Positions 23,596-33,000 of a DNA stretch of 64,000 bases are shown here, piece after piece; the first letter of the stretch is position 1; every line of letters begins with the position of its first letter. Under the pieces are notes generated by a model. That model had not been told where the DNA came from and searched no databases. It saw nothing but the letters and a program-made list of their open reading frames with translations. Source of the DNA: a virus; IMG/VR virus record IMGVR_UViG_3300032092_000009, positions 46,869 to 110,868 of that record. One strand, given 5' to 3'. The position numbers and the translations under genes were made by a program.

Positions 23596-24660
23596 ATGAA
23601 TCACAAGATCACACAAATCTTTGTACCTAACGCAGTATCTGCTGCTACTAGTACTTTTGCAATGGCTGAAAAGTCTGTTGCTGCTTTTAATGCAGACTTG
23701 ACTTCCAACTTGGGAGCAACTCCTGCTGTTCCTGCATCTTTCCAATTGGTTTTCGGAACAGGTACCAACAACAAATACGGTACTTTCAAAACTGGTGTTA
23801 TCAAGCAAAGCAACATTTTGTCTGTAACTAAGACAAATGCTGACTTGACTGTAACTCAGCAAGTTTCTTACATTGGTTGGGATGAAGCTTCTGCTGCTAC
23901 TCCTGTTTTCAAATGTGACGAAGAGTATGTTGTTACTTTGAAAATTGACGAGTACTGGAGCAAAGGCATCTATCAACCAATGATCCAAGAGTCAGTAGTA
24001 GTTAAGACTGCTTGCTGCTCTGATTGTGGTGGTGACTGCGATGCTTTGTCTGCAGCTACTTACATGACTGCTATTGTTACCAAGATCAACGCTTCTCCTT
24101 TGTTGAGCAAGTATGTAGTTGCTTCTTTGGTATCTAGCGGCTCTAACTACGGTGTTAAATTGGTAGGTAAGGCTTTGGATGAATTCGGAAACGCTTGTGT
24201 TCCTGATGCAGTTCCTTACGTATTCAACTTGGTACGTTTCAAGGCTCACGTACATGCTGGTCCTTACAACACTCAAGACTTTGACATCGAAGATTCTTGC
24301 GCTGCTTGGACTATCACTTACGCTACTCCTGTTAAATACCCAGTAGGTGCTAAAGCAGCTATGGCTGAAATGGAGCGTAACTACTTCACTAACAACTTGC
24401 CTGCTGTTGCTGAAGCTCGCTACTACTGGAATCCTATCTACAACGAGGATGCTAACAAGTTCATGTATGTTCCTACTTACACTGCCGCTACAGGTTTTGA
24501 AATGTATGAAATTACTTTCTTGGAAGATTCTCCAGTAGGTTTCGAGAAGAAGACTCAAAACACTCACTCAGTTATCTTGTTGAGTGAAGAGGGTGGAGCA
24601 GGTGAAGCTGCTATCCGTGCTTTGATTAACGCTTTGACTGGTCAGTCTTTCGTAGACTAA
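23596..24660 (+). CDS. Abundant virion structural protein, cysteine-containing
   Basis: 354 residues. Codon bias is as strong as in the capsid gene, implying a high-copy virion component. The protein is mainly beta with an Ala/Ser-rich N-terminus. A cysteine cluster (ACCSDCGGDC, ~137-146) sits in an apparent surface loop, and further single cysteines are spread over the middle. The C-terminus has a short Gly-rich turn (SEEGGAGEAA) and an amphipathic helix. An auxiliary capsid, tail-tube or head-surface protein is possible. It has its own strong terminator. Confidence 0.6.
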   Translation: MNHKITQIFVPNAVSAATSTFAMAEKSVAAFNADLTSNLGATPAVPASFQLVFGTGTNNKYGTFKTGVIKQSNILSVTKTNADLTVTQQVSYIGWDEASAATPVFKCDEEYVVTLKIDEYWSKGIYQPMIQESVVVKTACCSDCGGDCDALSAATYMTAIVTKINASPLLSKYVVASLVSSGSNYGVKLVGKALDEFGNACVPDAVPYVFNLVRFKAHVHAGPYNTQDFDIEDSCAAWTITYATPVKYPVGAKAAMAEMERNYFTNNLPAVAEARYYWNPIYNEDANKFMYVPTYTAATGFEMYEITFLEDSPVGFEKKTQNTHSVILLSEEGGAGEAAIRALINALTGQSFVD

Positions 24661-24672
24661 TCTAAAGAATAT

Positions 24673-24699
24673 GTGGGGGATTAAGTTCCCCCACTTTTT
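24673..24699 (+). terminator. Intrinsic terminator
   Basis: GTGGGGGA, loop TTAAGT, TCCCCCAC, then TTTTT: a strong stem with U-tract, 13 nt after the preceding stop. Confidence 0.85.
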
Positions 24700-24722
24700 C
24701 TAACCTATTAATTTAAATCGAA

Positions 24723-25019
24723 ATGAAAGATATCACTCTAAAACCTGGAACATTCAGTGAACCCTTGGAAAATGCTTCTGGCAAAGGTCCTGGGAAATCA
24801 CTTGTAAAATTCATCCTGAAGGTTTTGTCTAGTAGCTCTACTTGCTGCGACAAGACTTTTGCTTACGGAACAGTAAACAACTCTACCGTTACTCTTTTGT
24901 CTTACACCACTGCAGAATTGACTGCATTGACTACTAAGCCAGAAGGTACCTTGGCATACGATACTACTTTGAACAAAGTACACGTATACACTGGTTCTGC
25001 TTGGGTAGCTCTCCACTAA
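24723..25019 (+). CDS. Small head-fibre-like protein
   Basis: 98 residues. The N-terminal ~35 include a helix (KSLVKFILKVL), then STCCDK, a Thr/Ser-rich beta region, and a C-terminal motif of the form KPEGTLAYDTTLNKVHVYTGSAW. The (P)xGxLxYDTTxxKxxVYTGSxW pattern is common in phage fibre tips and trimerisation segments. Lying between terminators in the capsid region, it may be a head fibre or decoration protein. Confidence 0.6.
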   Translation: MKDITLKPGTFSEPLENASGKGPGKSLVKFILKVLSSSSTCCDKTFAYGTVNNSTVTLLSYTTAELTALTTKPEGTLAYDTTLNKVHVYTGSAWVALH

Positions 25020-25033
25020 TCACTAAATAAAAG

Positions 25034-25059
25034 GGGGAGGTAATACTCCCCTCTTTTTT
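25034..25059 (+). terminator. Intrinsic terminator
   Basis: GGGGAG, loop GTAATA, CTCCCC, then TC and TTTTTT. It lies 8 nt before the next gene, so that gene may depend on read-through. Confidence 0.8.
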
Positions 25060-25066
25060 AAAAACT

Positions 25067-25573
25067 ATGAACGTACAACTCAACTTAGAAGCACTTAAAG
25101 CAAAGGATTGCGCTTACTTGTCAATTCTTGATACATCAGTATATCCATTAGCTCCTGATACAGCAGAGATCTCTATCTCAGTACCAGGGTATGACAATCC
25201 ATTTACCTTCGATTACACTATCGGAGAAGTTAATATCTTTAACTCTTACAACTTTGGATTTACTACTTCAGCTACTACTGGCTTTACTGCTCTACCTGAT
25301 GGCGTTTATACATTAACTATTACTACTTGTCCTGATACAGGAGTTAACACTCGTTACCACTTGAGGACTTGTAAGATTGATTGTCGTCTAGGCGTACAGT
25401 GGGCTAAGTATGTAGACTGCTGTGAAGATGAGAAGACACTTTATTACTTAGACAAAATTGAGTTTTTGTTGAAGGGAGCTGAGGCACATGCTGACCTTTG
25501 CAACCCTGCAAAAGCTACTGAATTATATAAGAAAGCCGATGACCTACTCAAACGAATTGAGCTTGACTGTTAA
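25067..25573 (+). CDS. Cysteine-containing structural protein
   Basis: 168 residues. The first ~95 are a beta-sandwich-like domain (SISVPGYDNPFTFDYTIGEVNI...LPDGVYTLTITTCPDTG) and the last ~60 are helical (DEKTLYYLDKIEFLLKGAEAH...ELYKKADDLLKRIEL). Seven cysteines, including adjacent CC in VDCCEDEK, are concentrated between the two parts. Likely a virion surface or fibre-anchor protein. Its 3' end overlaps the next gene by 35 nt. Confidence 0.6.
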   Translation: MNVQLNLEALKAKDCAYLSILDTSVYPLAPDTAEISISVPGYDNPFTFDYTIGEVNIFNSYNFGFTTSATTGFTALPDGVYTLTITTCPDTGVNTRYHLRTCKIDCRLGVQWAKYVDCCEDEKTLYYLDKIEFLLKGAEAHADLCNPAKATELYKKADDLLKRIELDC

Positions 25574-25727
25574 GAAAAAACTTGCTAATGCTGCTTACAA
25601 AGAACTACAGCATATCAAGTACTTAACAAAACCCTATTACAAAAAGTCTAGAGCATTAGCACGCTTCCTTAAGTATGCTGATTGTCTAGATTGCGACACA
25701 CAAGCAACCTTGAAAATTAAACTTTAA
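25539..25727 (+). CDS. Small basic helical protein
   Basis: 62 residues from ATG 25539 (MTYSNEL); a longer frame from 25488 would overlap the previous gene by 86 nt and adds nothing protein-like. The product is helical and Lys/Tyr-rich (KKKLANAAYKELQHIKYLTKPYYKKSRALARFLKYA), with CLDC near the end that could bind metal. It lies between two virion-protein genes. No family recognised. Confidence 0.55.
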   Translation: MTYSNELSLTVKKKLANAAYKELQHIKYLTKPYYKKSRALARFLKYADCLDCDTQATLKIKL

Positions 25728-25731
25728 AACA

Positions 25732-26256
25732 ATGACTAACTGCTGCCCCAATAACAACTGCGTAGAAATCGTTCCTTCTGGGTGCGTAAAGTATACAGGT
25801 ACTCCTACTACAGGAGGTCTGATTGATTCCTTTAATTCTTGTGACCCTTATCTGAATGACTTGCTTAAGTTGTTGGATGATAATGTTACTACACTTGATG
25901 CACGAGTAGGTTTAGATAAAACTACTTTTGATGCAGCTAATACTGCTTGTGGTACTACTCCAGTAATTTCAATGACAGGAGTAACAGTTAAGGATGACAA
26001 ATACTACTCTGCTGATGTAGTTATTAAGTTGGTAGGAGTTATTTGTGAATTGCGTTCTCGTCTTAACTATCTTACTACAGAAGACATTAACTCTAATCTA
26101 GGTAATCTTCACTGGGAAGACTTGCCTTTGAGTCCCTCTTTTAAAGCTTGGTTGACAGACAAATGTCTTGGAGATGATCCATGTGGTACAGGTGCTCCTA
26201 CTACATTGGGTGGATTATTGAGAGCTATCATTACTAAACTTTGTACTTGCTGCTAA
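25732..26256 (+). CDS. Cysteine-rich fibre-associated protein
   Basis: 174 residues with 12 cysteines, including MTNCCPNNNC at the start and LCTCC at the end. The N-terminal CVKYTG motif recurs in the next gene as CITYSG, so the two N-termini look homologous. The middle has a helical coiled segment (YLNDLLKLLDDNVTTLDARVGL). Two genes with similar Cys-rich heads in tandem suggest a head-fibre anchor and its elongated partner. No enzyme motif seen. Confidence 0.6.
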   Translation: MTNCCPNNNCVEIVPSGCVKYTGTPTTGGLIDSFNSCDPYLNDLLKLLDDNVTTLDARVGLDKTTFDAANTACGTTPVISMTGVTVKDDKYYSADVVIKLVGVICELRSRLNYLTTEDINSNLGNLHWEDLPLSPSFKAWLTDKCLGDDPCGTGAPTTLGGLLRAIITKLCTCC

Positions 26257-26258
26257 TT

Positions 26259-27935
26259 ATGTCTACTTGTCTTGATTGTTTCGGAACATATACAAACACT
26301 CCCTGCGATTCAGTAGGGTGTTTGTCAACTAACTACGGTAAGTGTATTACTTACTCTGGTTTGCCCTTAGCCTGTGGAACAGGTGCTATTTCAACTGTTA
26401 GCAAAGCAGGTTTAGCATTAAGCCCTACTGTAATAACTGAGTATACCGTTTCTCCTACAGGAGGATCAGGTTCAGGAGCTTCTGTAAAAGTTACACGTAC
26501 TCCTGGCTCTAACGCTTACACAGTAACTCTTCTTAACGGAGGTTCAGGTTATACAGTAGGTAACTTCCTCACTGTATTGGGAACTTCTTTGGGTGGAGCG
26601 ACTCCTGCAAATGATTTGACATTGCAAGTAACAACTCTTGCAGCTATTATCAATACTGGAGCTAACTTAGACGTTGTAGTATCAAATCTACACCAACGTA
26701 TCTGTAACCTTACAGCATCAGGTTTAGATTACTCTGCATACTCATACAGTTGTTTGAGAGTAGGTGGAGCATTGACAGGTATTGGTACACCCATTACAAC
26801 TGCTCAACAATTTGTAGAATCTACTGCAAGTGCTTTGTGTTCTTTGAATACTCGTACTCTTGCTTTAGAGACTCCTACCTTTACAGTTCCTGGTTGTATC
26901 TCTTTGACTTCTGGAGTATCTACTCTTAGTCAGATCTTGACTGCATACGGATCTAAAATCTGTACTATCAATACAAGTGTTGATATGACTGGGGTTTTGG
27001 GTAATCCTTGTATTGCTTTTGCATTCTCTACTAAGCCTACTTCTACTGTAGTTTCTGATTACTTTAACTGGGTAACTAGTAACATGTGCTCAATGTACCA
27101 AGATCTTTCAAGTGACTTGGTTACTACAGGCGCAACTGTAGCTAGTTTGAAAACTTACGTAGCAGGTGTAGGATCTATTCCTGCATCTATTAATACTTCT
27201 TGTATCCCTGGTGGTTCTAGCACAAGTACTTTGAGTGCAGCAGCTATCTTGTTTACTAGTCAGATCTGTGCTATCAACACGGCATTGGCTTCTATTCCAG
27301 CTACTAACTACGCTTTGACTTGGGCTACTAACTTTGGCTCTACTGCTTACTATGGTTATACTTTTAACTATACTAACACAAGTACTACTCTCCAAACACA
27401 ATTGGATCGTGTAGTAGCTACTTTGGGTAGAATGAAGCTTAAGTTGAATCCTGCTCACTTTACTGCTACTAGTGATTCAGATGGTCTTAATATTTCTCTA
27501 GTTAGTACAGGTGGTGGCGCTACCCCAAGTTTTGTAAACTTGACAGCTGGCACTCTTACTAACGCTGTAGTAGTTTCTTCTGCAAGATTCCCTATTGGTA
27601 GTTTGCCTAAACTTCAGAAGTATGGTAACGTTGTTACTATCATTGGAAGTTTGGCTGTAAATGCTACTGGTTCATTTACTTGGACTCACGGACAATCTTT
27701 AACTATTGCAAACATTCCTGCAGGTTATGCTCCTCTCTATACTCAAGTGTTCGATGTATTGATTCTTAAGTATGCTACAACTTCTGGTACTCCATCTACG
27801 GCTGTATACCATGGTGCATGCTATTTGAACGGTACTGATCTTGTTGTAGAGTTGAATAACCCAGCAGCTTCAGTGACATTATCTGGTACAGAATCCCTCG
27901 AAATTTTTGTCGGAGGAAGATCGTACGCAGTTTAA
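26259..27935 (+). CDS. Cysteine-rich head or tail fibre protein
   Basis: 558 residues from ATG 26259 (MSTCLDCF), 2 nt after the preceding stop; an earlier in-frame ATG at 26241 lies inside that gene. The N-terminus has six cysteines within the first 40 residues (CLDC...C...C...C) and a CITYSG motif like its neighbour. The shaft is Ser/Thr/Ala-rich, with repeated units of the form C-x-(L/I)N-T followed by a beta strand (LCSLNTR, ICTINTS, ICAINTA). The C-terminal ~150 residues form a beta domain (VTIIGSLAVNATGSFTW...ESLEIFVGG) like fibre tips. Likely surface fibre. Confidence 0.7.
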   Translation: MSTCLDCFGTYTNTPCDSVGCLSTNYGKCITYSGLPLACGTGAISTVSKAGLALSPTVITEYTVSPTGGSGSGASVKVTRTPGSNAYTVTLLNGGSGYTVGNFLTVLGTSLGGATPANDLTLQVTTLAAIINTGANLDVVVSNLHQRICNLTASGLDYSAYSYSCLRVGGALTGIGTPITTAQQFVESTASALCSLNTRTLALETPTFTVPGCISLTSGVSTLSQILTAYGSKICTINTSVDMTGVLGNPCIAFAFSTKPTSTVVSDYFNWVTSNMCSMYQDLSSDLVTTGATVASLKTYVAGVGSIPASINTSCIPGGSSTSTLSAAAILFTSQICAINTALASIPATNYALTWATNFGSTAYYGYTFNYTNTSTTLQTQLDRVVATLGRMKLKLNPAHFTATSDSDGLNISLVSTGGGATPSFVNLTAGTLTNAVVVSSARFPIGSLPKLQKYGNVVTIIGSLAVNATGSFTWTHGQSLTIANIPAGYAPLYTQVFDVLILKYATTSGTPSTAVYHGACYLNGTDLVVELNNPAASVTLSGTESLEIFVGGRSYAV

Positions 27936-27944
27936 TATAAATCT

Positions 27945-28014
27945 TGACAGGGTTTTTTTGGTTGGTTTTCCTGTCATCTTGCTAGTAGGAGCCTGCGAAA
28001 GTGGGCTCTTCTAG
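27945..28014 (+). terminator. Tandem hairpins after the fibre gene
   Basis: Hairpin 1: TGACAGG (27945-27951) with CCTGTCA (27970-27976), its loop being a T/G tract. Hairpin 2: CTAG-T-AGGAGCC with GGCTCTT-CTAG (27982-28014), an 11-bp stem with one bulge around GCGAAAG. No U-tract follows hairpin 2. Likely termination or mRNA 3'-end structure between the fibre and tail modules. Confidence 0.55.
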
Positions 28015-28028
28015 TTCTTAAATAACAC

Positions 28029-28059
28029 TTGACTTAACTTTAAAATTAAATTATATTTG
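28029..28059 (+). promoter_or_regulatory. Bacteroidota-type promoter for the neck/tail module
   Basis: TTGACTT at 28029 and TATATTTG at 28052-28059 (23-nt spacing). It starts the operon that encodes ring proteins and the muzzle. Confidence 0.75.
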
Positions 28060-28095
28060 TATTAGACCTTAAATTGACCCAAACTATATTCTGAC

Positions 28096-28737
28096 ATGTA
28101 CACGAATTCGGATTTAATTGCCAGAGTCAAAAGCGCTAACAAGTTTGTTAGTGATGATGACATGATTAGTGATCGTTATATATACGGGTTACTTAAGACT
28201 AAAGCTTCTACATTATTGAGAAGAGAGATTAACCTAAGAAGGTTGCTTACTTCAGATAATGTTTACCAAGCTTATGAATGCGTACATCTAATCGAAGCTC
28301 CTGGTTCAGAGTGTGATTTGAAATGCCCTATACGTAGAACTAAAAACAAACTACCTAAAATTGATGAGGGCTTGTATTCTTACTTTATCCAGGGTGTGTT
28401 CAACACTTCTAACTCGGAGGAACTTTTTCCTACTACTATTAGAGATTTTATTAATCACAGCTCTTTACGTTTTAAGACCCCTAAAAAATACTATACTATC
28501 CGCAATGGATACCTTTATGTTTTAGATCCTGATGTAGAGTGTGTGAATATGTATGCTTACTTTACAGAGTCTATCGAAGACTTAGACGGTAGTCAGTGTA
28601 TGAGCATGTACGATAAACAGTTTAAGTTTCCTGGATACTTAACTGATACATTGATCGAGATGTGCAATCAGTCGCTTATCAACTATCATAAATTACCTTA
28701 TGAGACAGAGGATAACAACAGAGACGAACCCAACTAA
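28096..28737 (+). CDS. Neck/tail ring candidate
   Basis: 213 residues. It begins with helices (NSDLIARVKSANKFVSDDDMISDRYIYGLLKTKASTLLRRE). The middle is beta with two nearby Cys pairs (CVHL, CDLKCP), and the C-terminus is helical (YLTDTLIEMCNQSLINYHKLP). No enzyme motif. It is the first gene of the tail operon that leads to the ring and muzzle proteins, where crAss-like phages encode neck components. Confidence 0.5.
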   Translation: MYTNSDLIARVKSANKFVSDDDMISDRYIYGLLKTKASTLLRREINLRRLLTSDNVYQAYECVHLIEAPGSECDLKCPIRRTKNKLPKIDEGLYSYFIQGVFNTSNSEELFPTTIRDFINHSSLRFKTPKKYYTIRNGYLYVLDPDVECVNMYAYFTESIEDLDGSQCMSMYDKQFKFPGYLTDTLIEMCNQSLINYHKLPYETEDNNRDEPN

Positions 28738-28739
28738 TT

Positions 28740-29243
28740 ATGTCGAAAGACTTTATAAAACCAAACAAACAAACCTACGTTAGACTGAAAGAAAGAGACA
28801 CTAGTTCTGATACTAATTATCTCAGTCTTAAAGCCTATCATCTGTTCTTAAAAGAAACTAAACGTAAAGACATTACCTATAAGCAGTTTTGTGGTGTTCC
28901 TAAAAAGATCCACTTAAAACTTATGGAGAGGTTGTTACGAGGAAGATACTCTCTGAGGTTCCCAAACTTCGGATCAATTAAAATTGTAAAAACTGAAAAT
29001 GCACTTAAAGAAGGTAAACATACAATTATTAATTGGAAATACTATAAAGAAACAGGTATCAAAGTGCCTTATAGAAACTCACATACCGATGGTGCCATCT
29101 ATAAGTTTCACTTGTATCCATATTCTAAACGAGTAGCACAATTTGGTTTCTATGACTTACGAATGTCTAACAGACATAAGAAAGCCTTAGCAGACGCAAT
29201 TAATAATAACAAGATAAACATTTCACCACCTCCCCAATACTAA
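28740..29243 (+). CDS. HU/IHF-like or neck-associated basic protein
   Basis: 167 residues, basic. Residues ~40-85 have a pattern close to HU/IHF: YKQFCGVPKKIHLKLMERLLRGRYSLRFPNFGSIKIVK, with helix-turn-helix dimer region then the F-x-x-F-G-S strand. The rest is Lys/Tyr-rich. crAss-like phages encode IHF-like subunits in this neighbourhood, which supports the call, but the match is weaker than for the gene at 13051. Start follows the previous stop by 2 nt. Confidence 0.45.
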   Translation: MSKDFIKPNKQTYVRLKERDTSSDTNYLSLKAYHLFLKETKRKDITYKQFCGVPKKIHLKLMERLLRGRYSLRFPNFGSIKIVKTENALKEGKHTIINWKYYKETGIKVPYRNSHTDGAIYKFHLYPYSKRVAQFGFYDLRMSNRHKKALADAINNNKINISPPPQY

Positions 29244-29247
29244 AAAA

Positions 29248-30090
29248 ATGAAATACGATAACACTAACTTTATTTCTTCTGAACCTCTAGTTGCTGAAGT
29301 TAAGCAGGAGCTTAAGTCGTACTTTGAAGCTGGTGCTATCAGTGAGGTTTTGATTCCCACTATTATAGATCAGGCACTCCGTAAACTTAGAGTTATGGTA
29401 CTTAAGCCTGAAGAAGCTGTACTTACATTCTCTGGATATAAATCTGAATTACCTTGTGACTTTGCTTTACTTGATCATGCTTTGTTGTATGATGCAGATG
29501 TAGAGTGGTATGCAGGAGTTAATTCTATGAGAGGGTACTGGTGGCAAAACCTCGAATGCACAGGAGGTTGTGATGGAGGAGATTGCGTTAAGCAAGAAAA
29601 CTACTACGAAACTATCAGTGTACCTACTCCTGGATTTAAACTTACAATGAAGCACCCTAAAATGCTTCGTGTTTACCATGGCTCTAAAGCTTTGTGTACA
29701 GAAGGATGTGAGAACTTAAGTGTTTCCTCTCCTGATGTTTTACAAATTTTCCCGAATAAAAGCATTACTGCTACGTTTGAAACAGGCTGTGTTTACCTTA
29801 GATATTACTCACGTCCAATGGACGATGATAACTTACCTATGGTGCCAGAAATTCTTGAGGTTGAAGAGTATGTCAAGTCTTATCTTAAGTTTAAATTTTT
29901 TGAGCAGCTTTGGCATTCAGTAGTTGACGAAAGTCAACGTCAAGTAGAAGCCAAGTTTCAATACTACAGACAAGATCAATTGAATAAACTACAAGCTGCT
30001 AATGGATTCTTGTTGACGTACACTAAGCAACAGATGGCAGATAACGTAGCTAGAACCAGAACTCGCTTTAATAAGTTCTACATCTCCTAA
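29248..30090 (+). CDS. Tail ring protein (head-tail adaptor type)
   Basis: 280 residues. Plan: N-terminal helices (AEVKQELKSYFEAGAISEVLIPTIIDQALRKLRV), a beta core with a CTGGCDGGDC loop (~106-115), and a long C-terminal helical hairpin (EYVKSYLKFKFFEQLWHSV...FQYYRQDQLNKLQAANGFL). This resembles the P22 gp4/T7 gp11-like adaptor rings that crAss-like phages place below the portal. It lies 5 nt before the muzzle gene, as in other crAss-like genomes. Confidence 0.6.
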   Translation: MKYDNTNFISSEPLVAEVKQELKSYFEAGAISEVLIPTIIDQALRKLRVMVLKPEEAVLTFSGYKSELPCDFALLDHALLYDADVEWYAGVNSMRGYWWQNLECTGGCDGGDCVKQENYYETISVPTPGFKLTMKHPKMLRVYHGSKALCTEGCENLSVSSPDVLQIFPNKSITATFETGCVYLRYYSRPMDDDNLPMVPEILEVEEYVKSYLKFKFFEQLWHSVVDESQRQVEAKFQYYRQDQLNKLQAANGFLLTYTKQQMADNVARTRTRFNKFYIS

Positions 30091-30095
30091 TTTTA

Positions 30096-33000
30096 ATGCA
30101 AAACAAAATCAATCAGAACACGGCAGGTTTAAACCTTGATTCGGTTAATTACCAGATCAAGGAGAACATGATTACGTATGCCTTGAATGCAAACGTGCAG
30201 TCTCATGATGGTAACTCAACCACATATACTAACGAGCCTTCAAACCAAATCTGTTATGATTTTAGTTTAACTTATCCTGGATTTAAAATACTTAATGTTT
30301 TAAGTATTACAGAACAGTCTAAGTTAATTGTTTTCTTAGCTCATCCAGATGGCAGATCGCTTATTGGAGAGTTAACTAATTTAAATAAAGATTGTACTAC
30401 ACTAACAGAAACAGAAACAGATTGTGGTTGTATCTCTGGAACAGTAGTAACTAACGTAGTGAATAGTGCAACAGGTTGTTGCACTTTTACCCCATTAATT
30501 GTAGATAACTGTTGTGATTGTACAGATTGCTACAGATACTCTGCTCAATCAATAAACAATACTCCTTACTCTATAACTTACGTAAATTGTAACGGAGTAG
30601 AAGTAACAGATACTTTTCCTTCAGGTATAGGAACATTTACTGCTAGAAAGAACAAATATATTCTTCCTTCAGATGTTGAGATACTTGATAGCAATCTAGA
30701 GTCTCAGGGACAGTGTGTTCCTAAAACTTCTGACTGCTGTCTAAAATTGTCTACAGATTTTCCTGTGTACTCTGAGTACAGAATTGATAACTGTGAAACA
30801 AAGGTTTACTTTATTGCAAGAAATATACAACCTCGTTACTTCTCTTTAGAAGAACCTTTGGGTCGTGATCAATGTGGAGATGCCCTTGACTGTCTTACAG
30901 ACGCTTGTGAGCGCTTAAAACTATTCCCTGACTTTTGCCAAGCAGATATCTATCCAACAGCAATTGACTCAGGTGGAAGACTTAAGGGAGGTGTATACTC
31001 TTTCTCAGTGGCTTATGCAGATGAGAATGGAAAAGAACTTACAGATTACGTAGACTTCAGTAATCCTATTGCAATCTTTGAGCGAGCTATTACTGAACAA
31101 ACAGAGTACGAAACCTCTAAGTCTATCAGAGTATCAATAGATCACAGTACTACAATCTTTGATTACTTTAATCTAGTTGTAGCAGAAAATATAAATGAAG
31201 TAACTACATACCAACTGGTAGGTACTTACAGAGTAAATCAATCTACTTATAGAGACTCTTTAGTTTACACTGGAGATTACTCTTCTACTTTCTCTTCTAT
31301 TGTCCCTCTCATCCGCAGTCCTCACTACGAGACAGCAGAGATTATTGAGAAACAGAATGACATCTTGATGTTGGCTGATTTGGTAGAGACTCCTAAGTAT
31401 AACTTTCAATTACTTGCTAATAAGATTAAACTTCGCTGGGAAACTGTAAAGATGCCAGTTGATAATAAGTTTGATTACTCTAATCCAGAAATCGCTTACT
31501 TCTTTAGAACTTATCAGAGGGATGAAGTTTATCCTTTTGGTATTAAGTTTAAACTAAAGAACGGTAAGTATACAGATGTATTTCATATTCCAGGTAGAGA
31601 AGTATTTCCAAACTCAGATGAGAGATCACTTATCTATCATGATAGTAACCCAGATGCATTTGGTACAGTTAACGATTGTATAGTTACAGACAGAGAAGAG
31701 AAATGGAAAGTATATAACACAGCTACAACTGGTATTACTCCTCCTAACAATACCCCTTCTTTACAAGAAGCTCAATACTCTTGTAAGATTACAGTAGAAA
31801 CTGGTGGGGAATTTGCTTACTGGGAATCTACTGAAACTTATCCTTGTTATGAAGAAGTGTGGGGAGCCTTAGCAGGTCAACCTATTCGTCACCACAAGTT
31901 CCCAGAGAATGCTAAGTCACATATCCACGCAGATGGGGATGACTTTATCTATCCTATCGGAGTACGTCTCTGGAGTGAAAGTTTGTTTGCATCTATCCTA
32001 GATACAGAAACAGTATACGATCCTTTGAATACTTATGGTAATCATCAGATACCTGTTAAAGAGTTGATCTGTGGTTATGAGTTAGTAAGAGGTAATCGTG
32101 TAAACAATAAATCAGTAGTAGCTAAAGGACTTGTTTACGATGTAGGATCTTTCAGAGATGTTAAGTCAGGTAGAGAATTCTATTATCCTAACTATCCTTA
32201 TAACTCCTTGGAGGATGACGCTTACATCAAATCTACTCCAGACTGGTATAACAAAGCTGATAGAGGATTAGAAGAATCTAATGCTGATTTTAGTTCTGGA
32301 CTACGTCTTCATAAAGGTTTTAATGTTATTGGTTCTCGCTATACATTTCATTCTCCTGATACACACTTCCAGTATCCTAAGATTGGTACAGAACTTAAGC
32401 TAGAGACTGTAGAGTACGGTAAAGTACAGGGTAAGTTTGTTCCTGTATTAGATCATCCACAGTATAAGTTTTTGACAACTGCAGACTATGCGGTTACTGC
32501 AGTATTAGCAGATGCTTTATCTTTAGCTTTTGAATCAGAACTTACAACTACTCCTACTCCAGGGGCTGCAACTAGGTGGAAAGCAGATGCTCTAGCTATA
32601 CTTACAAATAACCAGATATTTATAGATCTACTTGAGAAGTTAATTCCTAATACAAACTTTGCTTATCAGTTTAACTCAGTAGGAGAGTACAAAAGATTCC
32701 TTCCTATTACAACTATAGGCAACAGAAGAAGATTCTTAGATATTGGTTTATATGCTAACGACAAGATTGTAGAACTGAATGACGACAAGCCTCTTCATAA
32801 TAGACTAAGAGAAACTTCAGTTTATCTTAAGACTAGTGGATCATTCTCTACAGAATATGCTAGTATTGTAGATAATAGTCGTTACACAATAGGACAAAAG
32901 AATCTACAAAACAATCCAGAACAGATTGTTGAGAGCGATACAAGAGCATACTACGCTTCTGTTAAGAGAAACTTTCCTAATCAGTATGGACAGATTGAAA

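Noticed and set aside
23992-24567. Long antisense frame (191 codons)
   Set aside because: It is a shadow of the codon-biased structural gene on the plus strand; Ser/Val-rich and without a promoter.
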